From an uncultured bacterium (GTDB lineage: Bacteria; Bacillota; Clostridia; Oscillospirales; Ruminococcaceae): a DNA stretch of 12,447 nt. Below the pieces are notes generated by a model. It searched no databases, was not told the DNA's origin, and saw nothing but the letters and a program-made list of their open reading frames with translations. This document shows, one piece after another, positions 1-6,892 of this stretch; position 1 is the first letter of the stretch, and each line of letters begins with the position of its first letter. Position numbers and translations under genes: made by a program. The DNA is taken from contig CAJMLQ010000090.1 of NCBI GenBank assembly GCA_905214265.1, positions 1 to 12,447 of the forward strand. Direction: 5' to 3'.

Positions 1-46
1 CCCTCCACAATTGACAGTGTTTTATTTCACTGTCTCTCATAGAGGG
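1..46. repeat. nested inverted repeat beside the sigK junction
   Basis: An imperfect 46-base dyad. The outer arms are CCCTC (1-5) and GAGGG (42-46). The inner arms are GACAGTG (13-19) and CACTGTC (28-34). The intervening stretches are 7 bases on each side, and the central loop is 8 bases, TTTTATTT. By direct comparison 14 of 19 arm positions are symmetric. Neither strand carries a T-run after the hairpin, so a simple rho-independent terminator is unlikely. It may be a protein-binding site inside the DNA that interrupts sigK, and it may extend past the left edge of the window. Confidence 0.5.
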
Positions 47-116
47 AGCATATCAGGACGACCAGCTGCTGTCTTTTCTTTTAGCAAATTGATGTGTGCA
101 GGAGGACTGAATCGCA

Positions 117-121
117 AATGA
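117..121 (+). other. putative sigK recombination core (AATGA)
   Basis: AATGA sits exactly where similarity to sigK begins. Read in the sigK frame, the bases from 117 give N-E-I-L-M-Y-F-R, which matches the conserved centre of SigK proteins. The codon at 108-110 in the same frame is a stop, and no frame before 111 gives the expected upstream SigK residues (a G-T-R-L-A-T-Y-A type segment). From memory, the Bacillus subtilis skin element recombines within a 5-base AATGA repeat in sigK. The position and sequence are seen; the role as a crossover site is inferred. Confidence 0.6.
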
Positions 122-128
122 AATACTG

Positions 129-473
129 ATGTATTTCCGAAGCCTGAAAAAAACAGCGGGTGACGTATACATAAACGATCCCATCGAATCGGACAAAGAT
201 GGAAACCCTCTCACACTGCTGGATATTGTCGCAGATGAAACCAACATTGCTGACTTGATTGATCTTAAAATCGAATCGGAAAAGCTCCGTGGATTTGTGA
301 TCGGCAACCTGGAACCTCGGGAGCGTATCATCATCGAGCTGCGATACGGCCTAACCGGCGGAGCGCCGCTGACCCAGCGGGAAATTGCAAAAAAACTGCA
401 CATTTCCCGTTCCTACGTATCCCGCATTGAAAAGCGCGCCCTGGAAAAATTAAAGGAGCGTCTGGAAAAGTGA
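129..473 (+). CDS. sigK: sigma-K C-terminal half (split sporulation sigma factor)
   Basis: This is the C-terminal half of the late mother-cell sporulation sigma factor, equivalent to the separate SpoIIIC part of interrupted sigK in B. subtilis. It should contain the end of the core-binding part and region 4, which recognises the -35 element. From the ATG at 129 there are 114 residues. The segment KKTAGDV..NDPIESDKDGN (7-26) is typical of SigK, and residues 81-103 form the region 4.2 helix-turn-helix, with SRSYVSRIEKRAL closer to SigK than to SigE. Homology really starts upstream, at 117, and an in-frame stop lies at 108-110. An intact SigK is roughly twice this length, so this part alone cannot be a working sigma factor. 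AGGAGG at 100-105 is too far from the ATG to be a convincing ribosome site. The piece probably becomes functional only when DNA excision joins it to a 5' half outside the window; a decayed sigK is the alternative. Confidence 0.85.
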   Translation: MYFRSLKKTAGDVYINDPIESDKDGNPLTLLDIVADETNIADLIDLKIESEKLRGFVIGNLEPRERIIIELRYGLTGGAPLTQREIAKKLHISRSYVSRIEKRALEKLKERLEK

Positions 474-504
474 CCAACGTATAGAAACCGTGGACTCAGT
501 AATC

Positions 505-528
505 AAAAGGGACGCTGCATTCCCTCCT
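505..528 (-). terminator. weak candidate terminator after the glycoside hydrolase
   Basis: On the minus strand a hairpin of AGGGA and TCCCT (plus positions 521-525 and 508-512, loop of 8) can be extended by two G-T pairs. It is followed by only a short T-rich stretch (TTTTGATT). It lies just past the stop of the 533-3565 gene. The stem is short, so this is a tentative call. Confidence 0.3.
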
Positions 529-532
529 TCTG

Positions 533-3500
533 CTATTTTCGATGAATAACAGGCGCCGACAGCAACCCAGTCGGAAAAAGCCGGTAACTTTCCGACCACC
601 GATCTCCCACCGTACGCCAACTGTCCGGCCCGAACCAGTTATTGGTCTCATCCACACGGTGGAGCGCCCCAAAGGTATTGGCACGGTTTCCGAACAGCGT
701 AATGTCCAAAATTCCGGTTTCCGGTGCCGGGACCGTGACCGTATACGGTGCAAAAACGATTCGCCGCTTCTCTTTTCCAAAGACGGCGGCCAGCGCCCCG
801 CGGTAATGGGGCAGATGTACTTGAAGCTCGCCCTCACCCACCTGTACCGGGATGTGATACTGGATATTGCCTCCGTAAAAAGGCAGTCCCTGCGTCGTAA
901 TGTCCCCGAAGCCCAGTTCCCGGACTGGCTCGGTAAGCACCGCTTCTTCTCCCCGGACCCGGACACCGAAATCTCCCAAAATGTAGCACCATTCCAGATT
1001 GGAGCGTTTACCAAAGGGAACCTTCAACTCCAGGACGTTCGTCCCCTTCCGGAGCTGGCCGAGTGGAACCGTCTGAATGGAACGATCCACATACCATCCG
1101 GTAACGACAGACGGAACCAGCTCTCCGTTCAGCCGGATCTCTGCATTCTCCGCATCTTCCAAGGCGAGCTGAACCGCGTCTGCTTCAATCAGGCTCTCAA
1201 ACGACATCCGGAGACGCGCAACGTGACAGAAAGGTTCCTCCGGTATTGTCCAGGGCTGTGCAACGTGGTCGCACCGTCTGGGATACCCCGCCTTTTCGCG
1301 CAGCACATTGTCCGCCCGAAGGATCTCTGCCGCCGGCGCATATGCTTCATCATCCAGTGCGTATTCCGCGTGGTCCAGCAAAAGCACGTTTGGTTCCTCC
1401 AGCGTAATGGGCACAATTTTCGGCAGAACCAACTCAACACCGCATTTATCTGGTTCCGAAGCCGTATCCATCAGCACCGGTTTCGGCGCAGTCAGCTGAA
1501 GAAGCAGGCTGTCGTGATTGAACAAGGTGATTTCTACGCGGGTTCTGTTGTCCAGGAATTTCACCGGCATGGGAGATACGGCCCCGTCCAGTGTATCATA
1601 CCGATTTACGGACCAGTTTCCCTCCAGCATGAGTAGAATCTTTTCCCCAACCGCATTGTCCTTAAATTTCGGTTCTCTGCCGTGGGCGACGAACAGCCAG
1701 CGGCATGTCTGATCCTGTCGAAGCTGGTAAATCAGGTTGTCCGTCAGGCTGCCGTCCTGCCTGCGGAACTCCACGGTTCGCACGTTCTCCAGCGCCTGCA
1801 AAAGCGCTGCACGGGCCATTGGGAGCCGTTCCGATTTCTCATAGAGTTCGGTAGGCTTTTCGCTTTCCTCCGCGTCCAAATATTTTGGCGCTTCTCCTAA
1901 AAAGATCAGCCGCCCGCCCAGTTTCCGAAATTTTTTGAGCCGTTTCAGCGTCGAGGAACGAAGCGTCTCGCATCCTGGCACCAAAATCACATCATACGCC
2001 ATTTCTCCGACGCGGAGAGGAGCCGACGCCTCCGCACACTGGTCGGGAAGCAGGGATTCACTGATGAAATCAAAGTCGATCCCGCCAAAAAGCAGCCACT
2101 CGGTGACATTTCTGAAATTGGTTTCCAGCTGTTCTCGGGCCAGACTGGTCTGCTGCGAAGGCCCCCAGTGCAGCCAGTAACTCTCCACTGGATGAATGAC
2201 TCCCACCCGTACCAGAGGTTTCCCACGGGTCATTGCGGTGTTTACCCGGGCGAAATGATCCTCAATATAAGAGTACTCCTTGTACCACGGCGACTGATAA
2301 TTGATCGATGCCGGATAGTCTCGTTTTGCCTCTCCAGCCATGGACACCCAGGAAAGATGCGGGACGCGAAGAGTGATTCCCAGTGCCGCCTGCCAGTCGC
2401 CCTGTATCTTGTGTCCGCGGAAATCGAAGGCCCAGCCCGTAACGCCGTATAACTCAGAAAGCACGCCTTCCCGCCCATATTGATGGGCCGCAGACTGCGC
2501 CTGCTTCGCCGTGGTATACTCGAACCAGTTGCAGAGCATATCAATACCTGGAAACTGGAATGAGCGGTACGCGCGCATTGCTTCACCGATGTTGGCAGTT
2601 TGGCTGCTGAGGGTCGGCTCCTCCAGCATATGCCCTGTCAGCATCAGGCTATTCTCACCGCACCATTTCCCGCAGTTATCGGCAAACGCCTCTGTAAAGC
2701 GCTCCGTAACGTGGTCGTGATAGTGATAGCGGATCGCAGACACCTGCCCCCTGGGAAGCTCCCAGAAAAGCTGCGGCAGATGTTCCATCAGATCCTCCCC
2801 GTAGGCTGCCCGGAATGTCTCCGCTAAATCGTCCGTCCAAGGAAGGACGATTTCCTTCTTTTCTTCCGGATAGCTCAGCGTGCTTTTCCTGGAAAATTGG
2901 GGTTCGTCCGTAAAAATGGAGGGAACGGCCCCGCCAAAGTCGCCGGAAATCGAATTTTTATAGGTTTCATAGGTCACTTCAATGAACCGGTCAATGGCCT
3001 TTTTACTTAGCGTGTCCACATAGGTCTGGTTGTTATACCAGGGACTCGGTTCCGCTGCTTTCAAATAGGCAAACCATTTAGTCCCGGCTGCCTCCTGATC
3101 CACTTCAATCCGGCGATAGTGCTTCAGGCAGCCATCTCCGTCCAGTTCCACGTCGTAACAGGCCAGTAACCTTTCCCCGTCGGAAAGGCTTCCCCGCGCT
3201 GGCGTAAAGCTGAGAAACTTTTGACGGTACTGCGGGTCTTTTGTAACAAGGCCGCCTGCAGCCCCAGAAGGCCAGCGGTCTTCATCGTAAAGATAGGCGT
3301 ACATTCCCTCACGTTTTGCCTTATCCACGCAAAAACGGACCAGTCCCATATGCTCGTCACTGAGGTAAGGCGTCGCAAAACCGGTCCGTGGATGCATATG
3401 GAACCCACCGAATCCCATTTCCTTCAGGAAATCGATCTGCTCATCCAGCAGCTTCTCCGTAAGCGCGCAATTCCACGCCCAGAAAGGAGCGCCACGGTAT

Positions 3501-3565
3501 TCCGAAGTCGGGTTTTCAAATAGCGTAAGCGGCAGTTCTTTTTCTTTGTTCTTTTCATAAAGCAT
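533..3565 (-). CDS. GH106-like (alpha-L-rhamnosidase-like) glycoside hydrolase
   Basis: A 1010-residue protein of the GH106-like type, probably cleaving alpha-L-rhamnosides or related sugars. The substrate is not shown by the sequence. No signal peptide is seen, so it probably works in the cytoplasm on imported oligosaccharides. Residues 25-105 carry the family-like start of a TIM barrel (GAPFWAWN, GFGGFHMHPRTG, YDEDRWPSGAAGG). Two glutamates stand in barrel-strand-end motifs and are candidate catalytic residues: E221 in IFTDEP and E371 in SELYG. Residues about 450-560 resemble a glutamine-amidotransferase-like fold (YDVILVPG, KLGGRLIFLG), as in other large glycosidases. Residues about 780-870 look like a galactose-binding jelly-roll (RLNGELV, KGTNVLELKVP). 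The ATG at 3565 is preceded by AAGGAG (plus 3573-3578) at 7-8 bases. The gene stands alone, with its own promoter at 3669-3697 and no transporter or regulator beside it in the window. Family assignment is by motif memory; the exact family is uncertain. Confidence 0.75.
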   Translation of the reverse strand: MLYEKNKEKELPLTLFENPTSEYRGAPFWAWNCALTEKLLDEQIDFLKEMGFGGFHMHPRTGFATPYLSDEHMGLVRFCVDKAKREGMYAYLYDEDRWPSGAAGGLVTKDPQYRQKFLSFTPARGSLSDGERLLACYDVELDGDGCLKHYRRIEVDQEAAGTKWFAYLKAAEPSPWYNNQTYVDTLSKKAIDRFIEVTYETYKNSISGDFGGAVPSIFTDEPQFSRKSTLSYPEEKKEIVLPWTDDLAETFRAAYGEDLMEHLPQLFWELPRGQVSAIRYHYHDHVTERFTEAFADNCGKWCGENSLMLTGHMLEEPTLSSQTANIGEAMRAYRSFQFPGIDMLCNWFEYTTAKQAQSAAHQYGREGVLSELYGVTGWAFDFRGHKIQGDWQAALGITLRVPHLSWVSMAGEAKRDYPASINYQSPWYKEYSYIEDHFARVNTAMTRGKPLVRVGVIHPVESYWLHWGPSQQTSLAREQLETNFRNVTEWLLFGGIDFDFISESLLPDQCAEASAPLRVGEMAYDVILVPGCETLRSSTLKRLKKFRKLGGRLIFLGEAPKYLDAEESEKPTELYEKSERLPMARAALLQALENVRTVEFRRQDGSLTDNLIYQLRQDQTCRWLFVAHGREPKFKDNAVGEKILLMLEGNWSVNRYDTLDGAVSPMPVKFLDNRTRVEITLFNHDSLLLQLTAPKPVLMDTASEPDKCGVELVLPKIVPITLEEPNVLLLDHAEYALDDEAYAPAAEILRADNVLREKAGYPRRCDHVAQPWTIPEEPFCHVARLRMSFESLIEADAVQLALEDAENAEIRLNGELVPSVVTGWYVDRSIQTVPLGQLRKGTNVLELKVPFGKRSNLEWCYILGDFGVRVRGEEAVLTEPVRELGFGDITTQGLPFYGGNIQYHIPVQVGEGELQVHLPHYRGALAAVFGKEKRRIVFAPYTVTVPAPETGILDITLFGNRANTFGALHRVDETNNWFGPDSWRTVGDRWSESYRLFPTGLLSAPVIHRK

Positions 3566-3668
3566 AGAAAATCTCCTTTTCTTTCCGCATCAAAGTAGCA
3601 CATTACCATTTGTGGGCCAGTCGAAAAACGATTTGCCATTCTTCCAAAAACAACCTTTCTTTAGGCAT

Positions 3669-3697
3669 ATTATATTGTGGAAAAGGCAAAACGTCAA
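3669..3697 (-). promoter_or_regulatory. near-consensus sigma-A promoter for the glycoside hydrolase
   Basis: On the minus strand TTGACG (plus 3692-3697) and TATAAT (plus 3669-3674) are separated by exactly 17 bases. That is 5/6 and 6/6 matches to the vegetative consensus. The predicted start near 3662 leaves a leader of about 97 bases before the ATG at 3565. I saw no clear catabolite-repression (cre) sequence around it. A promoter this good for a sugar-degrading gene suggests control by a repressor or by something not visible here. Confidence 0.8.
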
Positions 3698-3840
3698 GCA
3701 AAAAATAAAAATTCTTTCGGACATTTTGAAAGATTTTCGTATTGTTAAAGAAATTTTCCGCTTTTCTACAACTACGGTTGCAAGTTGAGCAAATCCGGTC
3801 CCAATCAGAATCTCCGGCAGAGCCGTCGGTCTCCGCGATC

Positions 3841-3880
3841 AATAAAAAACGTCTCCTTTCTGCAATCTGAAAGGAGACGT
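3841..3880 (-). terminator. strong rho-independent terminator
   Basis: A perfect 12-base stem, ACGTCTCCTTTC (3849-3860) and GAAAGGAGACGT (3869-3880), with an 8-base loop. On the minus strand it is followed by a run of six T and then ATT. It lies just downstream of the acyl-CoA synthetase remnant and probably belonged to that gene. It now most likely ends the pyrK-pyrD-ruvX transcript. Confidence 0.9.
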
Positions 3881-3909
3881 GGAAAACTATATCGGATTCT
3901 TTGCTTTTC

Positions 3910-4043
3910 CTAGTCACGCTGTGCGATTTCGACCCTGGGGATCTTTCCGCTGATGGTCTTGGGTAGCGCATCGACAAATCAATCACACGCAGGTATTTAT
4001 ACGACGCGTTTGCTCTCTTGACAAAATTCTGAATTTCCTTATG
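3910..4043 (-). pseudogene. remnant of acyl-CoA synthetase C-terminus, frameshifted
   Basis: Two adjoining minus-strand frames together give the C-terminal signature of AMP-forming acyl-CoA synthetases. The frame at 4043-3978 reads HKEIQNFVKR then ASYKYLRVID. The frame at 3975-3910 reads VDALPKTISGKIPR then VEIAQRD and a stop. The lysine in the P-K-T-x-S-G-K motif is the conserved adenylation lysine of the family. One missing base near 3976-3978 would restore the expected run through F-V-D. Only about 44 codons remain of a protein usually near 550 residues, and the rest is absent because the sequence runs directly into the end of ruvX. It therefore appears to be a deletion scar followed by decay. 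Family recognition is strong; whether the deletion or the frameshift came first cannot be told. Confidence 0.8.
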
Positions 4044-4045
4044 AT

Positions 4046-4513
4046 TTATAAAAGTTCTTGCTCACCGTTCGACGACTCCTCTTTATCCAGCTTTTCCTGC
4101 TGGTTTCTCCGATAAGCCAAATAACTTTCTAGGATAATCGTAGCAGCGACCTCGTCGATCACCTTCTTCCGCTTTTTTCCGCGGGTGTTTGTGTCGTTGA
4201 GGTAGTTGTGCGCCTGCACCGTTGTAGAACGCTCATCCCAAAGCTCGACTGGAATCGGAACCAGATTCTGAAGTCTCCGGGCAAATTCCGCGCATTTTTC
4301 CGCGCGTTCCCCCGCCGTCCCGTTCATATTTCGAGGATAGCCCACCACGATCATCTGCACGCCGTATTCCTGCGCGGCGTACATCACTTTTTTTACCGTT
4401 GTATCAAAATTCCGCTCCTCAATGACGCCAATAGGAGATGCTAAAAACTCCGTCCGGTCACAGACTGCCAAACCCGTACGCGCATCTCCAAAATCCACTG
4501 CCATGATTTTCAT
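4046..4513 (-). CDS. ruvX: RuvX/YqgF, putative pre-16S rRNA nuclease
   Basis: RuvX (YqgF) is an RNase H-fold nuclease thought to process the 5' end of pre-16S rRNA. It was earlier annotated as a Holliday junction resolvase. The protein has 155 residues, close to or slightly above family length. The acidic active-site positions are visible: D7 in AVDFGDARTG, E94 in LWDERSTT, and D120 in VIDEVAA. The ATG at 4513 was chosen because GAAAGGA lies 6 bases before it and the family begins with this MKIMAVDFG-type segment. The longer frame from 4594 would run into pyrD. The gene starts 31 bases after pyrD, so the two are probably co-transcribed. The acidic tail (LDKEESSNGEQELL) is not conserved in the family. 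A terminator lies about 165 bases beyond the stop, after a pseudogene remnant. Confidence 0.9.
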   Translation of the reverse strand: MKIMAVDFGDARTGLAVCDRTEFLASPIGVIEERNFDTTVKKVMYAAQEYGVQMIVVGYPRNMNGTAGERAEKCAEFARRLQNLVPIPVELWDERSTTVQAHNYLNDTNTRGKKRKKVIDEVAATIILESYLAYRRNQQEKLDKEESSNGEQELL

Positions 4514-4544
4514 AAAAAATCCTTTCGGAATAAAATATATCCTT

Positions 4545-5456
4545 TTACCAGGGTTCCACCGTACCAATGATGTCCCGAACGGCGGCGATCCCATGAGAAT
4601 CCAGCCACTTGTGAAGCCCTTCCACGATTTTCACCGGTGCATAGGGATCAGTGAAGATCGCAGCTCCAACCTGAACGGCGGACGCACCGGCCATCATCAT
4701 CTCAACCGCGTCTTCCGCGGAAGAAATACCGCCCATTCCCACAACCGGAATTTTGACCGCATTGGAAACCTGCCAAACCATCCGGACCGCAATCGGAAAA
4801 ACTGCCGGTCCGGACATCCCGCCGACGTTGTTCCGCAGAATCGGACGGCGGCTGTTGATATCGATCCGCATCCCCAGCAGGGTGTTGATCAGAGACACCG
4901 CATCGGCCCCGGCGTCCTCCACTGCTCTCGCAATGGCCGTGATATCCGTAACATTGGGGCTGAGCTTAACCATCAGAGGCTTTCTTGTCGCTTTCCGAAC
5001 CGCCGCCGTAATCGCAGAAGCTGATTCGCAGCTCGTACCGAAAGCGGCGCCTCCTTGTTTCACATTGGGGCAGGAAATATTCAATTCGATCATATCCACG
5101 GCACTGCCTTCCAGCTTCTTCACCATGGTCACACAGTCCTCCACCGTGCTTCCAGCCACATTCGCGATGATCCGCGTGCCCTTTCCCGCCAGATACGGCA
5201 GCTCTTCCGCCAGAAAGCGGTCGATACCAGGGTTCTGAAGGCCGACAGAATTGAGCATCCCCATGGGGGTTTCAGCAATTCTGGGCGGCGGATTCCCCTC
5301 TCGGGGGTTCAGGGTCATTCCCTTCACCGAAATGCCGCCCAGCTTGGACAACGGATAAAATTTTTCATATTCATGTCCGAATCCAAATGCGCCGGATGCA
5401 GGAATTACCGGATTTTGAAAAGAGACTCCAGCTACCTCTACCCGTAAATCCGCCAT
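4545..5456 (-). CDS. pyrD: dihydroorotate dehydrogenase B, catalytic subunit
   Basis: PyrD oxidises dihydroorotate to orotate with FMN, the fourth step of UMP synthesis. As class 1B it passes electrons through PyrK to NAD+. The protein has 303 residues, normal for the class. NISCPNVKQGG (126-136) contains C129, the cysteine base that marks class 1 enzymes; class 2 enzymes have serine. The FMN-binding barrel is seen in PASGAFGFG (19-27), MVKLSPNVTDI (about 162-172), SLINT and the glycine-rich VVGMGGISS near the C-terminus. The start codon overlaps the pyrK stop by one base (TGATG), so translation is probably coupled. This is the expected partner order for a PyrDII/PyrK complex. Confidence 0.97.
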   Translation of the reverse strand: MADLRVEVAGVSFQNPVIPASGAFGFGHEYEKFYPLSKLGGISVKGMTLNPREGNPPPRIAETPMGMLNSVGLQNPGIDRFLAEELPYLAGKGTRIIANVAGSTVEDCVTMVKKLEGSAVDMIELNISCPNVKQGGAAFGTSCESASAITAAVRKATRKPLMVKLSPNVTDITAIARAVEDAGADAVSLINTLLGMRIDINSRRPILRNNVGGMSGPAVFPIAVRMVWQVSNAVKIPVVGMGGISSAEDAVEMMMAGASAVQVGAAIFTDPYAPVKIVEGLHKWLDSHGIAAVRDIIGTVEPW

Positions 5457-6226
5457 CAGAACACGACCTCCTCACCCGAGAACACTGGACCGTCTTTGCA
5501 GACATGGAGGTATACCTCCTCGCCGCCGCGGCGAATCTTGCAGGCGCATCCCAGGCAGGCGCCCACTCCACAGGCCATCCGTTCCTCCAGAGAGACTTGG
5601 CACGGAATCGAATGGGCTGTCGCAATTTCTGAAACCTTTTTCAGCATGATCATCGGACCACAGGCAAAGATGCAGTCGGGACGATCCGACGCAAGAAGTT
5701 CCTCCAGTGCCGCTGTGACAAACCCTTTTCTGCCAAGAGTCCCGTCATCCGTGCAAAGAATGGTATTCGCTCCAGACTGTTGAAAATCCTCCTCGAGAAT
5801 CGCGGCCTGCGCACTGCGAAATCCGAGGATGGCAGTCGCCTTCGCACCAAAACGCTCTGCGATAGCCAAAAGGGGCGGAACACCGATGCCGCCGCCAACA
5901 ACGACGCAGGTGTGCTCTGGTTCCGGAAGCGTATATCCATTTCCAAGAGGCCCCAGGATATCGATCATGTCTCCTGCCTTCAAGCCGGCTAAAATTTGCG
6001 TACCCTCGCCGCGAATCTCATAAATAATTCGAATGGTCCCCTTTTCTGCATCATAGCTGGCAATCGAAATCGGTCTGCGCAGAATGTGGCCAGGAACCCG
6101 GATGTGCACAAATTGTCCGGCTTTTGTGTTGCCCGTAATTTCAGGGCAAAAAACCGTCACATCGTAGATGTTCTTTGCCAGATTGGTCTTTGAAATCACG
6201 GGAAACAGCCCCTGCTGATAAGACAT
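5456..6226 (-). CDS. pyrK: dihydroorotate dehydrogenase B, electron transfer subunit
   Basis: PyrK is the FAD and iron-sulfur subunit that carries electrons from PyrD to NAD+. The protein has 256 residues from the ATG at 6226, chosen because AAAGGAGG stands 7 bases upstream. The frame is open back to 6289, but that start has no ribosome site. The FAD-binding R-x-x-S-type motif is RRPISIASYD (50-59). The nucleotide-binding loop is VVGGGIGVPP (109-118). The 2Fe-2S ligands are C219, C224, C227 and C243, in the usual C-x4-C-x2-C-x15-C arrangement; C229 is an additional cysteine. It is first in the pyrK-pyrD-ruvX unit, with a candidate promoter at 6280-6308. No pyrR-type attenuator was recognised in the leader. 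Confidence 0.96.
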   Translation of the reverse strand: MSYQQGLFPVISKTNLAKNIYDVTVFCPEITGNTKAGQFVHIRVPGHILRRPISIASYDAEKGTIRIIYEIRGEGTQILAGLKAGDMIDILGPLGNGYTLPEPEHTCVVVGGGIGVPPLLAIAERFGAKATAILGFRSAQAAILEEDFQQSGANTILCTDDGTLGRKGFVTAALEELLASDRPDCIFACGPMIMLKKVSEIATAHSIPCQVSLEERMACGVGACLGCACKIRRGGEEVYLHVCKDGPVFSGEEVVF

Positions 6227-6279
6227 TCCATATCCTCCTTTTGAGAATTTGCACAAATGAAATTGTACGATTACTCTAT

Positions 6280-6308
6280 ATTTTACCATATCGTATTAGG
6301 AAAAGCAA
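6280..6308 (-). promoter_or_regulatory. candidate promoter of pyrK-pyrD-ruvX
   Basis: On the minus strand TTGCTT (plus 6303-6308) and TAAAAT (plus 6280-6285) are separated by 17 bases. The -35 matches consensus at 3 of 6 and the -10 at 5 of 6. It sits between the lysC terminator and the pyrK ribosome site, which is where a promoter is needed. The leader would be about 50 bases. Confidence 0.45.
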
Positions 6309-6370
6309 CGGGAAAATATCGCACGAAATTACTGTACAGCTGTTGCTATTTTGTGCAATCTAGTGGTCTG

Positions 6371-6406
6371 TAAAAAAGAAGAACTGCATTTTCAGCAGTT
6401 CTTCTT
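6371..6406 (-). terminator. strong terminator of the regulator-hom-lysC operon
   Basis: A perfect 12-base stem, AAGAAGAACTGC (6376-6387) and GCAGTTCTTCTT (6395-6406), with a 7-base loop. On the minus strand it runs into T residues (plus 6372-6377 are all A). It begins 15 bases past the lysC stop codon and separates that operon from pyrK. Confidence 0.9.
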
Positions 6407-6421
6407 CGATGTTTCCACATA

Positions 6422-6892
6422 TTATTTGATAAACGCCTCAGAAATCGCGTTCAGCGCCTTGATTCCGAGGTCCTTTTGGATCAGAACAGAAATCTTAATC
6501 TCAGAAGTGGAAATCATCTGAATGTTGATATCCGCCTCATAAAGAGCCTCAAACATCTTAGCCGCAACGCCGGGATTCGACTGCATACCGGCTCCGACGA
6601 TGGAAACCTTTGTCACATCCTCATCGACTTCGATCCGTTGAGCACCCAGCATTTCCATTTGATCGTTCAGCGCAGCCACCGCAGCGTCTCGGCTGTCGAT
6701 GGGAACGGTAAAGCTGATGTCTTTTGTCCCGTCGCGCCCCACAGACTGCAAAATGATATCCACATTGATCTTTTTAGACGCCAGCATTGAGAAAATCCGA
6801 AAGGCAATACCAGGCTTATCAGGAAGTCCAACCACAGAAATCCGGACAACATCATCGTCTTTTGCAACGCCTTTGATTAACATTTTCTCCAT
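6422..6892 (-). other. possible internal start: aspartokinase beta subunit
   Basis: Within lysC, codon 246 is an ATG (plus 6890-6892) preceded on the minus strand by AAAGAGGTGA at about 5 bases, a fair ribosome binding site. Translation from there gives 156 residues covering just the two ACT domains. B. subtilis lysC (aspartokinase II) is known to make alpha and beta subunits from one gene through an in-frame internal start at the equivalent place. The site is seen; its use is inferred. Confidence 0.5.

Noticed and set aside
118..131. Tiny frame ATG-AAA-TAC-TGA overlapping the ATG of the sigK fragment, with AGGAGG upstream
   Set aside because: It looks like a leader for translational coupling, but these bases are part of the conserved sigK coding sequence in the main frame, so the overlap is probably chance.
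542..1636. 364-codon open frame on the plus strand inside the hydrolase gene
   Set aside because: It is antisense to a gene with clear family motifs, and its translation has no recognisable domain and no ribosome site. It is a shadow of codon bias.
3698..3840. Stretch between the hydrolase promoter and the terminator
   Set aside because: I looked for another gene fragment or RNA. The open frame through it has no family signature and only small GC-rich inverted words. Nothing can be supported.
4422..5024. 200-codon plus-strand open frame across ruvX and pyrD
   Set aside because: Antisense to two certain genes, with a low-complexity translation rich in N, R and H. It is a shadow frame.
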